Shown here: in pieces, positions 36,733-48,289 of the stretch
Layout: each line of letters begins with the position of its first letter
Position numbering within the stretch: position 1 is the stretch's first letter
Source: Seriola aureovittata
Lineage: Eukaryota; Chordata; Actinopteri; Carangiformes; Carangidae
DNA length: 64,000 bases
Assembly: GCF_021018895.1 (NCBI RefSeq)
Contig: NC_079386.1
Location: 11,525,835-11,589,834, forward strand
Reading direction: 5' to 3'
Position numbers and translations under genes: made by a program
Notes under the pieces: model-generated
The model's input: only the letters and a program-made list of their open reading frames with translations
Databases searched by the model: none
Told to the model about the DNA's origin: nothing

Positions 36733-36932
36733 CTTCACGGCCGAGTCAGAACGGGAGAAGGAGGAGTGGATTGAAGCGGTCCAAGAATCGATCGCTGAGA
36801 CACTCTCCGACTATGAAGTGGCAGAGAAGATCTGGTTCGACGAGGCCAACAGGAGCTGCGCCGACTGTCGCGCCCCGCAGCCGGAGTGGGCGTCTGTCAA
36901 TCTGGGTGTGGTCATCTGTAAGAAATGTGCAG
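36733..36932 (+). CDS. arap2: arap2 exon: end of PH2 and ArfGAP zinc finger
   Basis: The exon is 200 nt. One base completes Cys141, then residues 142-207 follow, plus the first base of Gly208. FTAESEREKEEWIEAV (142-157) is the last strand and C-terminal helix of PH2, with the PH tryptophan at 153. SIAETLSDYEVAEKIW (160-175) is the ARAP-specific helix into the ArfGAP domain. The ArfGAP zinc finger has Cys183, Cys186, Cys203 and Cys206 in the canonical C-x2-C-x16-C-x2-C spacing, with the family-typical PEWASVNLGVVICKKC between. All four zinc ligands are intact, so a folded GAP module is predicted. ArfGAP domains stimulate GTP hydrolysis by Arf GTPases; ARAP2 prefers Arf6. The donor is strong (CAG|gtaaga). 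The acceptor is poor: a run of 10 G at 36703-36712 and an A-run, with almost no polypyrimidine tract. Confidence 0.95.
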
Positions 36933-37869
36933 GTAAGACACACACGCACACAGCTTTACACTTTACTTCCTTTGGCTCTGTGATGAACACACACGTGCCG
37001 GATGCTGACATACAAACTGCTGAACAACAATCTGTGCATAGACTAAAGATAAACATCAGATGAACAATCCCCTACTTGTGAAGACAGCTTTTGTATGAAT
37101 AGCAACAAACAGCCTGTCAACAACACGCTTCATTAGATCGCTCTAAAGCCAGTGGTTCCCCCTCGACGAGTAGGGACCTACAAGACAAATCTGAAGAGTC
37201 AGACGCTTCATGATGAACAAGAGAGGAAAAAAGAAGAACAAAACTGCAACACTCTATGTTACGGGTCCACAATTTCCCTCATGGTTATCATAAGAAGTTT
37301 CCTGGAAAAAATGAAACAACAAACAGGCAGAATAGAGACAAAGGTCTGAGACTGTTATTTTGTTTTGGGATTTAGTTGATTATGTTATGTTAAATTTAAA
37401 AGTAATAGTTTTCCTGTTGACAAATTTCTAATGAATCTTCAGCGGATTTGTTTTGCACAGACTAAAAGACCCACTAGATTATGCTTGCAATTCATTGGAA
37501 TTAATTATTGGAAATTGTTAATAAATTATAGACCCATAAAGCAATCCTTCACTGAAAAAAAACAAGTCAAAATGATGTTAAATCCTTAAATCTTACTTCT
37601 AAAATGTCTTAAAATAAAAGAATCTGGATACGGAACATCATCCTCATTCTCCTCAGAGCTCATACACATGCATATATGACCTATGACAGGGAGTCATGTC
37701 TAAGCACCGCCTGGCTGTAAAGGGTCAAAGTTGGAAAATCAACATACACCATTCTTTTGCTCATATAAAGTGATGTTATTTGCTTATTAAATATATATAG
37801 AGAAACAAGAAAAAAAAGGCCATGCTGCTAATGAAAAGTTATGTGCAAGACTCAAAAACATGCTAAAGT

Positions 37870-37888
37870 AAAAAAAAAAAAAAAAAAA
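37870..37888 (+). repeat. A19 homopolymer
   Basis: A pure A run. Confidence 0.93.
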
Positions 37889-39419
37889 GCATGTTAGCAC
37901 TCGATTGTTAATCTGTTTGTGTGGTCTGATATTTGTTAGTGAGTATGTACTCTGACCCAGAGGGCTCTTTTGGAATAAGATCTCAGGTTGATAAGCCACT
38001 CACGGGGCTTGGCGCCTGGCCTCTGGACTCACTCTAATCTATTTGGCAACACTGGATGTCTCAGATGAAATGACAACAAAGATTAAGCCCCGGGCCAGAA
38101 CTTGGGGAATCCCAAACTGCTTCTTGACCCGCTAAACATGATTAGAGAGACGCAGCAGCAGCCATGCTCGATGTGGAGGGGCTTTCTGGTTGGTGTCTGG
38201 TGTATATATATTTTTTCTCTTGCATGCTCCTGTACACTCCCTCATCCCCTTCCAGACCTTCTCCAAGCTTGAGATTTCTCCCAGAGTCATAAGTTTTAAT
38301 GCGATTCTTCACCTCACCTCTGCAAAGCCCATGTAATTGGTACGCATCAGATATCCAACATCCCTTTTCAAACACCCTTAAATGATTTCATTTGCAGGGG
38401 TGTTTAATATTACATTTTGTCGACGCGCTGGGAGAGAGAGGGTGAATATCTGCAACGGAGGAAGCTGTCCTCACACTGCGCTCTCCTTAAATTAGGCGGT
38501 GGTCCATTTGGAATACCAATGACTGCTCACGCTTTTAATTAGCGCTCTCATGTCATGGACAATAAAGAGAAATGCTGAACAAGAGGAAGAGGAAAGAAGT
38601 AATGAGAAGGCTAATGGTAAAAATGATCCCAGACTGGCTTTCCTCTTTTCTTGCCAAGACAGAATGAATTTTAATAGTCTATAGCTTCACTCTCTGTTGT
38701 GGAGCAGCTTCATACTGTAATATTTTGTCTTTGTTTGCGTCGACTTGAAGGGGCTCGCAGTCAGTTTAATTAAAAGTACAATAATCCGCTTTTAGCTTTA
38801 TCATTAGAAAACAGGTGAATCTGACCAAAAACTAAATAATACAAAAACATAAGTGAAAATCTCTTTTTCTTAAATACTATATGTAGCACAAGCACTCTGC
38901 ACACTCCTGTGGTTTCTTAATTACTTTAAGAGATGCAGCAAACCACTCAGCTCAACATTAAATGACAACAGAATGTTTTTCTTACTGATGCATACTTTGA
39001 GCTGTCCTTGCCACAAGAGGTTTTTATTTAAAGGAACACCAATGTCGTCTTGCAGCAGGAATCATTTCTACAGATATATAATATATATGATATAATACAC
39101 TCCTTTCAGAATTATCCTGGGCATTATTTGTCAACATTGAGTAAAAACCAAAAACCTGTGGCAATATCGTGCATTAATTGATTTTTTTGGCCACTTGGGA
39201 GCAGTGCAACCACACCAAGTGTAAACACATTAACATACATAAATTTGATCTAGCTAAAGAAACTGTCTATTTATGCATTTGTTTGACATAGAGAAACATT
39301 GGCATTCATTTAGAGTCATGTTTCTGGTCACCCAGTCCAATAGTTAATCTCTGTTAAGCTCTATTTTGGTCTCTGCCAATTCCTGGGTTGAATATCTATT
39401 AGTGCTCCACCCATGCATC

Positions 39420-39600
39420 TTGCTGACATTGTCTGTCTGCACGTTGGTGGTGAGAAAGTAGCGTACAGTGGGTTTATCAGAGCCAGTTTTACTGAAAACT
39501 GCCACCTGCTGCTGCTGGAAATGAGGCTGAGGAGAGTGGTGACTCTAAATTAAACTAAATGAGCAGAAAGAAGCTAAAACTCCACGTAGTGCTGAGGCAA
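39420..39600. repeat. four-copy family, copy 2
   Basis: GTAGCGTACAGTGGGTTTAT, ACTGAAAACTGCCACCTGCT, GCTGGAAATGAGGCTGAGGA and TAAAACTCCACGTAGTGCTG follow the order seen in the other copies. The ACCAAAACAGT phrase is lost. Confidence 0.5.
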
Positions 39601-39871
39601 ACTATAGAATTCTGTGATAAATTTTGTGGGTTTATCACTATAAGTGACCACTTTTGCACTCATTCGTCACTAATCTTAGTTCTCTGATAACAAAAGCTCT
39701 CCCTCTTTCTATACTTTTAACTTTCATTCCCTCTCTTTGCCCTTTCTCCCTCTGTCTGGCACAACCCCCAGAGGAAATGGCATTACTCCACAGACTGGAA
39801 GGTCTTCTCATATAATTGCAATAAACTCCTTTAAACCAGGATGCAACTTCTAGACACATCCGTTGGCAACA

Positions 39872-39885
39872 GTTGCCATGGTGAC
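39872..39885. promoter_or_regulatory. RFX/X-box-like palindrome 2
   Basis: GTTGCCATGGTGAC has a perfect left half-site and a right half-site with one or two changes. GTTGGCAAC lies just upstream. Confidence 0.45.
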
Positions 39886-40734
39886 ACAAAAATGCAGTGC
39901 TCATTGCTTTGTTTCCTTCTGACTTGTCATTGAATGAGGGGGAAAATTCCATAAGTATGGAGAGCTGGAAAAGTGTTCCATGATCTGTCGCTGGAGTCAC
40001 TGGGAACGTTTTTGATTGGAGCTGAAATCCTTGGCATGTTGGGAAATTTTTTATTTTTATTTTTTATTTTTTAGTGAAAGCTGCTGCTGTGTCTGGAATG
40101 TTGTTTTGGTTGCACAGGGAAAAATAAAGACATTTACAACAGGCTATTTATATGTGAAGATCTCACCACGTACCCGGTGGCACGTGCGCGCATGCACACT
40201 TTTTTCAGCTTCATTACCCTTACACGAGTGAAAATGGTCCTGTGGTGCTTTATGGCTCAGTTGTTGGAGCTTGGCTGTAGCACTGCAGCAGGCACCCAGA
40301 GTGAAATAATTTCACTCCCTCAAAGGAGAATCTGGCTCTTTGGCCTTTATTTGTCAAGCTGGACCCATGTGGTCCGGAAGGCAGTGATTATTCCTGTCTT
40401 CTCAATGTGACTTTAGGGGTTGAAGAGACCATATTTAAACACTTCTGACTACACTAATGTGTCCACACTTGTAAAGTTTTTCAGAAAAAAACATTTGATT
40501 TAACCTTGGAAGAGAGGGGAATCCTTTTTATTTGTAGTCTCAGGGCTCAGCTGCAACACATTTGGGTAGTTGTAAATAAACAAATGAAACAACAACAAAA
40601 AACAAACAAACAGACACAGCGATTGACCATCTAGTGAGTCAGTCTAAACAGCCTTGATTGCTGCTGGGTCTTTGTTAAAGACTGTTAAAGAGTTTCCTAA
40701 ATTATTTCATCAGAAAATGAGAGAATTCGATCAG

Positions 40735-41570
40735 GCATAACATCTGGAGTACAAGGGTATAGTGTCTCTCCTGAGACAGACTTTTAATATTTTTAACAAA
40801 CAAGATAATTTGGAGCTTGTTGAAATAACAACATAATTAAAATCCTCCACCTACTGCCTGGATCCCATTTCAACATACTTGCTGAAGGCGATTGTGCATC
40901 ACATTGCTCATGTTACACTGTGGTAGCAAAAGTCTTAAACACCTTCAGACAAAGTGCTGATGTAGATGATGCCTCATCCATTATAGGAGGCCATATGGTA
41001 GATACACAGTGCTACTGAATAACTTGAAAACACCTGGATTGTTTTTCTGTAAAGGCCCTCAACAGTTTTTTTGTAAATATTGATGATTTGTTCCTCAGGG
41101 TTCAGTACTTAGTCCACAAATTTTTTTTCATTAAACATACTTCCATTCATCCAAGTTGTAAGTCAACACGATGTAAATGTTTAATTTTCAACAGTGCAGA
41201 TGACACACAGCTGTTTTAAAAAAAAAAAAAAAAAAAATTCATAGTTGTTGGTGTTGATTCTGAAAGAAACTAAATTACAAGTGGTCTAAAACTTCGCAAT
41301 TTAAACTGTAGCAGTATACCAGATAATTTTGATCTCAGAACTGTTTTGGCAGGAAAACTGGGACTGCCAGTTGCCCCTTAATTTATCATCTGGTCACATC
41401 AAGCCCGATCAGAATGGGGCATGGCATGGCATACCAGATTCAAAATCCAATCTTGGAGAAATTAGTCCTGTCAGTTAATGCATCCTGGTGTCACATTCAA
41501 AAAGGCACCACAGCTTAAGATGTTTGAGAAAAGCTAAAAAAAATGATAATGAAAGCACATTTGGGAAAGT
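40735..41570 (+). pseudogene. L2/CR1-like LINE reverse-transcriptase fossil
   Basis: Several short conceptual peptides on the plus strand match, in the correct order, the RT domain of L2-clade non-LTR retrotransposons. About 40813-40890 reads ELVEIT, a stop, then SSTYCLDPISTYLLK (L2-type SSTCLLDPIPT). 41087-41118 reads FVPQGSVLSP (the RT GVPQGSVLGP motif). About 41187-41216 reads NSADDTQLF (the YADDTQLY catalytic box, with the aromatic lost but both Asp present). About 41480-41510 reads HPGVTFK (the NLGVTFD motif). Frames shift between blocks, stops interrupt, and an A20 run (41218-41237) follows the YADD box. It is a dead 5'-truncated copy on the same strand as arap2. Confidence 0.7.
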
Positions 41571-42455
41571 TTATTATAGTGCGTAAAGTCTGTGTTTTAC
41601 GTGGTGCTTAATCTTCATAATTTAAGACCCCAATTTTATGGTTTGTTCTGCTCAGTATGGACATGAGAAAACACCGGCATTCCTAAAGTACATAGGGTAA
41701 ATAATGATCACTTGTTATCAAAAATAACTTCCTAGTTAGTATCTCTTTTTAATATCTGATGATGGCTGAAAATTATTCAGAGATTTCTGGCATCTGTGCC
41801 CTCTAGATTTGTGTCGAGATGGCCTTTCACAGCTCATGGCACCGCATTTTCATCCACAGCTGCTCTACTTGAGCATAGAAGACAGTAATGAGATCATGCC
41901 AAATCTAAATCTAAAATTATCCGCCGTTACACACAGGACAATAATTCACATTCACACATACAGCGTGTTTCTGTCTAATGTATTATGCATGTATGCTCTG
42001 TCTTTGGCCATAAGCAACCCCACAAGCCTCTCGTTCACCCAAATAAACAGGCCGACCAACAAACACAATGAATTACTCATGACTCATTAGCAATTAATGG
42101 CCCTCGTTCTGTGCTTTCATTTCCAATTAGAAATGCTGAGGGGACTAAATATGTCTGTTGTGAGTGAGAGAATGAGCTTGCGGTCATGCTCTGTTTCTCC
42201 ATCTTGTTACTGCCTGTTTATTGTTTTTTCCATTGCAGACATTTGGTGTGTGTTTGTGCACACGGTGGAGATTTCTGTGCATATATGTACATCTTAATTT
42301 TTTTTTTTTACTTTTCAGGAACTAAGAGCCCTGACAGCCAGCCATATCTAATTAAGAAAGGTTTCATGAACACAAGGCTCGTCTGATTTTCTGAGTCTGT
42401 GCGTGTTTGTGTACCTGTGCAATCGCGCTGATGACTGTGTCTTCCTGTGTACCAG

Positions 42456-42541
42456 GACAACACCGCTCCCTCGGCCCGAGTATTTCCAAAGTGCGGAGCT
42501 TGAAGTTGGACAGCAGTATCTGGAGCAATGAGCTAGTGGAG
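42456..42541 (+). CDS. arap2: arap2 exon: ArfGAP arginine finger
   Basis: The 86-nt exon completes Gly208 and then encodes exactly 28 codons (residues 209-236), ending in phase 0 at GAG|gtatgt. It begins QHRSLG, and Arg211 in HRSLG is the catalytic arginine finger of ArfGAP domains, lying directly after the CKKCAG end of the zinc finger. SKVRSLKLD and WSNELVE follow; both are the next conserved ArfGAP helices. The catalytic residue is present, so there is no sign of a GAP-dead variant. HRSLGP with SKVRSLK and IWSNEL is close to ARAP2 and ARAP3 and less like ARAP1. Because the exon length is not a multiple of three, skipping it would shift the frame and destroy the GAP domain. Confidence 0.95.
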
Positions 42542-42817
42542 GTATGTGTGCAACTCGCATCATTATTTCATCCCCCTCATAAGTTATTATCTGCCAAAAA
42601 TCATTTGTTACTGCCAAATAACTACTATACATGTTCAAATATTTCACCCCAGCCATTTAACTACTGTGTCAGTGGTTTCTCCTAGCTAAAATGGATCAGA
42701 TTACACATTCATTTTTACTTTGCGCTTGGTGGATGTGAATTCAAACACTACTAATGGGTCTACAAATGATTCTCACCTGGATTCCTTTTCCCCTGTGTAC
42801 GTTTTCCAACCTGTCAG
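42542..42817 (+). other. arap2: arap2 short intron (276 bp)
   Basis: This is the only short intron in the window; all the others exceed 5 kb. It joins two phase-0 exon ends within the ArfGAP domain. The donor is GAG|gtatgt, and the acceptor follows a TTTTCC-rich tract and ends CTGTCAG at 42817. No repeat is visible inside it. Confidence 0.9.
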
Positions 42818-43000
42818 CTCTTCCTGGAGGTGGGGAACAAGAATGCTAACAGTTTCTGGGCTGCTAATCTTCCCTTGGAGGAGGACCTGCACAGCGGGGC
42901 CTCGGCGGAGCAGCGCGCCACGTTCACCCGCAGGAAGTACAGGGAGAGGAAGTACCGGAGGGTCGTGGAGGGCTTTCATGACCTGGAGCAGCTCAACCAG
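42818..43000 (+). CDS. arap2: arap2 exon: C-terminal part of ArfGAP domain
   Basis: The exon is 183 nt, exactly 61 codons (residues 237-297), phase 0 at both ends. It begins LFLEVGNKNANSFWAANLP, the conserved ArfGAP helix with the GN-x-x-AN-x-FW signature. A variable loop (EEDLHSGASAEQR) follows, then the basic FTRRKYRERKYRR helix (the KY-x-x-x-KF/Y motif of ArfGAPs) and the FHDLEQLNQ tail leading into the ankyrin segment. The basic helix probably contacts the membrane or Arf. The donor is CAG|gtgtga, weaker than its neighbours. As a phase 0-0 exon its skipping would keep frame but remove about half the GAP fold. The exon is distinctly GC-rich, with many CpG dinucleotides in the middle. Confidence 0.94.
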
Positions 43001-43792
43001 GTGTGATTTCCATAAAGCCACTTGAGCAGAAGTCACAACGCTAGAAATCGAAGTTATAGAAATAATGTTTTGAGGTTTTCAGCTAGTATTTTGCTAACAT
43101 GGTTCTGTTATTCATACATTAACATTTAGGAGCTGTCCCTGTGTTCTTTTACTGGCCATTGAGTATCACACCTGTCTGTTAACTTGTGCTTTAGGTTCCA
43201 TTGATTTTTGCAGTGCTGCACTCTCTACCTGGCAGTCACAGTGCATTTCAGCTGCACTGTCATTTACACACTAACGTCTGGAGAAGGTGCAAGAGTTAGC
43301 AGTGTTATGTCCTGATAGCAGCAATAGTGTAAACAGGTAAAACATTAAGACTTGGAATGTCTTTTACTATCGCAGGTTACCTAGGTAATTGTCTGTTATG
43401 AGGAGACCAAAGTGCAGTTGAAGTGCACCAAGCATGCAGTCAGAAGTGGGCACCTACATCTGTGCTTCTAAGGAACACGCTACATCGCTCCACTCCATTA
43501 GCTAAATCCCCTGAACCTGAAATAGACCGTATTCTTCTGACCTTTTGACTGCCAGTAAAACTGCACTATAAGTCTAAAGATGCCAAAGGGGGCGTCTTAT
43601 TGATCTTAAGTATAAGCAAGTTGGCACTAAGGCCTTCTCTGCCAGTTTGTGGTTTAGGGTTTATTGCTGCGGCAAAAAAAAAAACCTGTCTCTAAAAAGA
43701 GGGTCTTAAAAGCACCGTGCATCGAGCCTCTAAGTTTCCACCTGCGTCAGCATTTACGCAGATCAACCCCCTTGTTTTGTTTTCTTGAGTAG

Positions 43793-43829
43793 AAAGAGAG
43801 GAATGGAGATGTAGAGAGAGAGAGGAATG

Positions 43830-43864
<35 letters not shown>

Positions 43865-43865
43865 G
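43793..43865 (+). repeat. interrupted (GA)n microsatellite
   Basis: GA-rich tract with a duplicated GAGAGAGAGGAATGGAGA-like unit. Confidence 0.92.
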
Positions 43866-43965
43866 AAAGTAAGGAAGAGATATACTAGCTAGCTAAGTGG
43901 AAAAGTGGATTAGGATCCACAACAGAAACGCTTGGGTTGGTTTTATTGCGGCTTTGCTGGCTTTT

Positions 43966-43967
<2 letters not shown>

Positions 43968-44014
<47 letters not shown>
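43968..44014 (+). repeat. (TG)n microsatellite
   Basis: Perfect TG run, followed by looser GT-rich sequence to about 44050. Confidence 0.95.
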
Positions 44015-44015
<1 letters not shown>

Positions 44016-44772
44016 TTGTGGGAATGTGTGGTGTGTGTACATGCGTGTGAACATGTGGGCTGCTCCGCTAGAGATGTGTGAATTTGCTGTTATAGTGGGA
44101 GTTTTTTTTCGCCGGGCGGTGTAGGAGAGGAAGTGTGACAGACACAGAGAGAATGTGTCTGAATCCAAATGTCCACCCTCTGGGCTGAGCCCTCGCAAAC
44201 GTTTGTCATAACGCACAGTGTACCGTCCTCGCCGTCTTCGTGTCAGCAAGTCTGCTGGACTGCAAGGGGTTAAAAATGAGCTATGAGATGGGACTTGAAA
44301 ACCTCATGTGTTTCCATGGAGATTAACTGAAATGTCTCACCCTGTAACTCAATGCAAAGGATTTTTTGTCTGGCTAGATCTTCATATCGACAACTTGTGT
44401 GTGATATGTGCAGTTCTGCTACATTATGTGAGCCATGTTCATATTCTCTATGTGCAGTATGAAACCTTACTACACGAATAAACTTATACAACAAAAATGA
44501 GGGGGGAAAAAGTCTTCAAAAATAATGGATTTTACTTCATCACATCCACATCACTATGGAATATGGGTAATTTTCCATGCAAAGTCCCTTAAAGTCTCTA
44601 CACCTAGCAGACCCTCTGGAAGTCCTGCAGGAAGTCCACTTGACGGCCCTTGTGGACTTGATGAATTGTTGATTTGGGCAGCCCAAGTTAAGTTCATGAG
44701 TCTGCAAGTGCGGTGACATCCGGACATTTGGATTCAGCCTGTAGCCGCCTAAAAGGCTTTGGCCAGTGGAGA

Positions 44773-44819
44773 TGTGTGTGTGTGTGTTTTTTTTTTTTTT
44801 TGTGTGTATGTGTCTGTGT
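44773..44819 (+). repeat. TG / T-run / TG compound
   Basis: Short TG, about 16 T, then interrupted TG. Confidence 0.88.
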
Positions 44820-47800
44820 GAGAGAGAGGAAGATAGGAATAGAAAAAAAAAGTGGAGGTGGGTGGTTGTGTTTGCTGTCGCTCTGTCTAGTCTGCCTTTA
44901 TAAATGGGCTCAGCAGACTTGATAGGGATCAATATGTCATAGAGGCATTATTCCACAGGATGGCTCAACTTGTGTGTGTCTGTTTGCTGAAATGATAAAC
45001 TCTTAAAAACAGGTCCACAAATCTCAGCGAAAAGTAATAAATCACAGCAACCTATTAAAAAAAATACAAAAAAAGTATTTTTAACATAAACAAGGACACT
45101 GAGTCTAATCTCATTGGACACGTTGTTCCAGTTCTGTGTCACATTTACTTACCATAACGCAAGTATGAACAGGAAAAAAAATAAAAGCTAAAGAAAACCT
45201 ATTCCTTTGGGAGGCTTCTCTTGTACAGAGACAATAATAAAAGCAATTTCCTCATTGACATTCATGCAATTTTGAAATCATGCAATGGCATTTTAACAGG
45301 TTTTATGCGCCGCGGGGTCATGAAACATACTCGACGCATACAGTAAATCGCCGTTTTAAGTGTCAATTCAAGTAATGAAATAAGAATAAAAAGGTGGCGA
45401 AGTGATTTATACCTGATTGCGTCAACGTGTCTCCTTACATAATATCAACCGCGTGTGCTTATTCTGTTTAAGGTGTTTTCGTTCTACATCCGCTTCCTTC
45501 ATTTCATGCCCTCTCTCTATCCACCGCTCTCTCCATCTCTCAGTCCCATGTTCCCCATTAGAAGCTCATATCCCAGTGACCTCCACAGAGTCTCCGCAGG
45601 CCACATGACCTAGAGAGGGGGGTGTCAAAGGACCCTCTTATATCATTACACACACTCGCACACTAACACACATAAACCCTCTAGTGGCTGCAGTAATTGC
45701 TATGACACGGAAGGTCATTTCCAGAGACGATACAGAATAAGGCCAGGTTGCATGGGACTGTTTTGCCATAATCTGACCCCCCCCTCTTGTGTGTGAGAGG
45801 AAAAAGACAAAGAGTGAAGTGAATAAACTAATCATATCTTTCCACAAATTCATTTTCTGACGTTTTATGTGGATGAAGATTAATTGATTTTTTTGCAGCA
45901 GCAGCAATTGTGCACATAAATAGGAAAAAAAAAGCCTGTGAGCCTGGAACACACAAATACTTAAACATCTTTATCTCAGTGCAGGTCCTTTGTGTGGGTG
46001 GGCAGGTTATATTGACAGTTACTCTGTTTGTGTGTGTACTTTGCCTGTGTGTATATGCGCAGCCTCGCTGTGCCTCACTTTCATACTGATCTTGCTTGTT
46101 TGTGGCAGATCAATGCAGCTTACTGACTCGGTCCAAGTCAGATGAAAGGAGAGGTTGCTCGTTGAAATTCCGCTATTTGCCACTTGACTCCTTTGTTGAT
46201 CCACTTCGTTGTGGGTCATCGTGCACAATGTCACATCAATTGGCTGGACTGATAGGAAGAGACATACAGAGAGAAAATGTTTTCCTTGGTCAGACTGTAT
46301 TCTTCTGGCCCTTTTATCTTCCTTCCCTTATCTGGAATACTAAGTGAAATGGGTGAATAGTTTTAACAAAACATGTCTGCATGGCTAAACACTAAGTATA
46401 TAAGTTTTCTGCCCCTATTAAAGAAGGGATTTAACATCATGTATTTATAAAAGCAAAGCAAGCCCTGGAGAGCAAGTGTCTCCTTCCACCACTGAATGAT
46501 GAATTCAGTGAAGAGGTGCTTTTAAAGCAGCAGTTCCTTTAATGGCCACTGGATGCTGGCACTAAATAAAATTCAGTCTGTAGTGAAGTCAAGGTTAAGC
46601 ACTTTTATAAAGGGACTCACTGCATAGGAGGAACAGAGTACAGAGAAAACAGACGTGACAGAGAAGAGTAAATGGTCAGAAATTAATTGGGTATTTCTTC
46701 CTGTTTCTTGATAGTAATGTTTGATTTGATTTTGATTGATTGATTGACAGGTGTCTCAGCTTATCATAGTCTGCATCGTGCTGCCCAGCTTGTGAAAACG
46801 GTTGTAGAACGTTTTCTGTCACCCTGGAGGAGCTTTCTGAAGTCTAAGAAAATATCTCGAGACTTTAAATATTTGAGAACCTGCGTTAAAAAACTGGCTG
46901 GAGTTTGAAAGATGAGGATATTTCACAGGCAGAGGCAGTCTGATGAAAGTTTCTGTTAAGTTGCATTATGGAAATTGCAGGCTCCAAGCTTGACTCATTT
47001 TTAGGGACAAAATGTTGAGATATCTCAGCCCGGCTGCGCTGATTTTGATCGTTCTTTTTAAATCTGTCTCTCGACTTAATGAAAGTGCCCCTCAAGATGA
47101 AAATAAGACTATGAGACTGAGTTCATGTTGTACTTTCCGTTTTGTTTAAAATTAGAAGCCATACTGTATGATTATGGGCACCCTAATGTAGATTTCATAC
47201 ATTATGATTGAAATCTATTTTTTGGCAGTTTCGATTTTGCATGTTCTATGCCTTATAGTGTAAGTTGCATGAAAGCATTTGAGGCAAAAGTAGACAAATC
47301 AGTCTGTGTTCCTATATTTAGCAAATTTTTCAATACTTCATTCATACATTCTTGATATTTAAAACAATATCTCTGCTTTTTTGAGCTGACAAATGGCAAA
47401 CTGATGAATTGTGTGCAGTAAAGGTTTGTGTTTGTGTGTCATGTTATGTACTGCATGTCGTTCTTTTCAGTTTCATATTGTATATGTCTCGCATACTTGC
47501 TTTGTTTCCATGCAGCAGATTCACTACCTGTTTCCCTTTTGCCTCAGTATTCTCTGCCGCTGTAATTTTGCTCACTCCATTGTTTTTCATGTCTTTATTC
47601 CTACATTTTTCTTCTTCGAAATTGTTAGTTTCATTATATTTAATATGGCCCATTTGTCCTGTTCTTATTTGCTATATTCCCCTTTTCACAGGGATTAGAG
47701 ATTTAATGATTCCCGCAGGGAGTATTAAAGTTTGATCTTATTTTAACTTCTCTTTTGAGATCAACGGGCGGAACTCAATTCTAAACTTTATATGGTTTTC

Positions 47801-48289
47801 TGACGCCACTTTATAGACTCTTTGTCCTCTATCAACCTGGCATACACACATAGACACACAGAGCGACACCAGGCTGCTCCTCCCACACAGGGAAGTGAGA
47901 CCATACTCTCATTTCAGGGATTTTCACTGGCTCATTGTCTGGGATGTGACATTTTTTAAAGTATTAATCCAGCTACATAAAGCTACTTAGGAATGCAATG
48001 AGCCGCGACTGCACTTATTCAGTCTTTTATTATTAGTTCATCACACCAGGAAACGTCAAGTGACAGGTGGACTTGCATAAATAAGATTTGTGACCACTAA
48101 AAATCAGACTCAGGAATCTGCTTTACAAAAACATGTCAAAATCAGAAATACAGTATTACCCGCAAATACATTATTGAAGAGTTTTATAAATGGTGTTGAG
48201 CCCGCATGGGACGCATAGTGGGCCCGAGAGAAGGCACAGTCGAGAGGAAGTCATCATGTGCTCTTTTATCTTGTTTTATGTGTGTACAG

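Larger units (their letters stand above)
36933..42455 (+). other. arap2: arap2 intron (5,523 bp)
   Basis: No confirmed exon. It contains an A-run (37870-37888), a possible regulatory block (38380-38570), a four-copy-family repeat (39420-39600), an X-box-like palindrome (39872-39885), an L2-like LINE fossil (40735-41570) and a unique block (41880-42400). That last block carries a strong extra splice acceptor at 42311-42318 followed by a short open frame. The real acceptor ends CCAG at 42455. Confidence 0.8.
43001..48289 (+). other. arap2: arap2 intron (5,289 bp)
   Basis: No exon was recognised. Microsatellites are present at 43793-43865 (GA), 43968-44014 (TG) and 44773-44819 (TG, T-run, TG). 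The rest (44820-48250) is AT-rich intron in which I could name nothing. The acceptor ends TACAG at 48289. Confidence 0.8.

Noticed and set aside
36689..37063. ArfGAP-containing frame as an intronless gene
   Set aside because: The similarity begins at 36733 and ends at 36932 with splice signals on both sides; neighbouring exons continue the domain.
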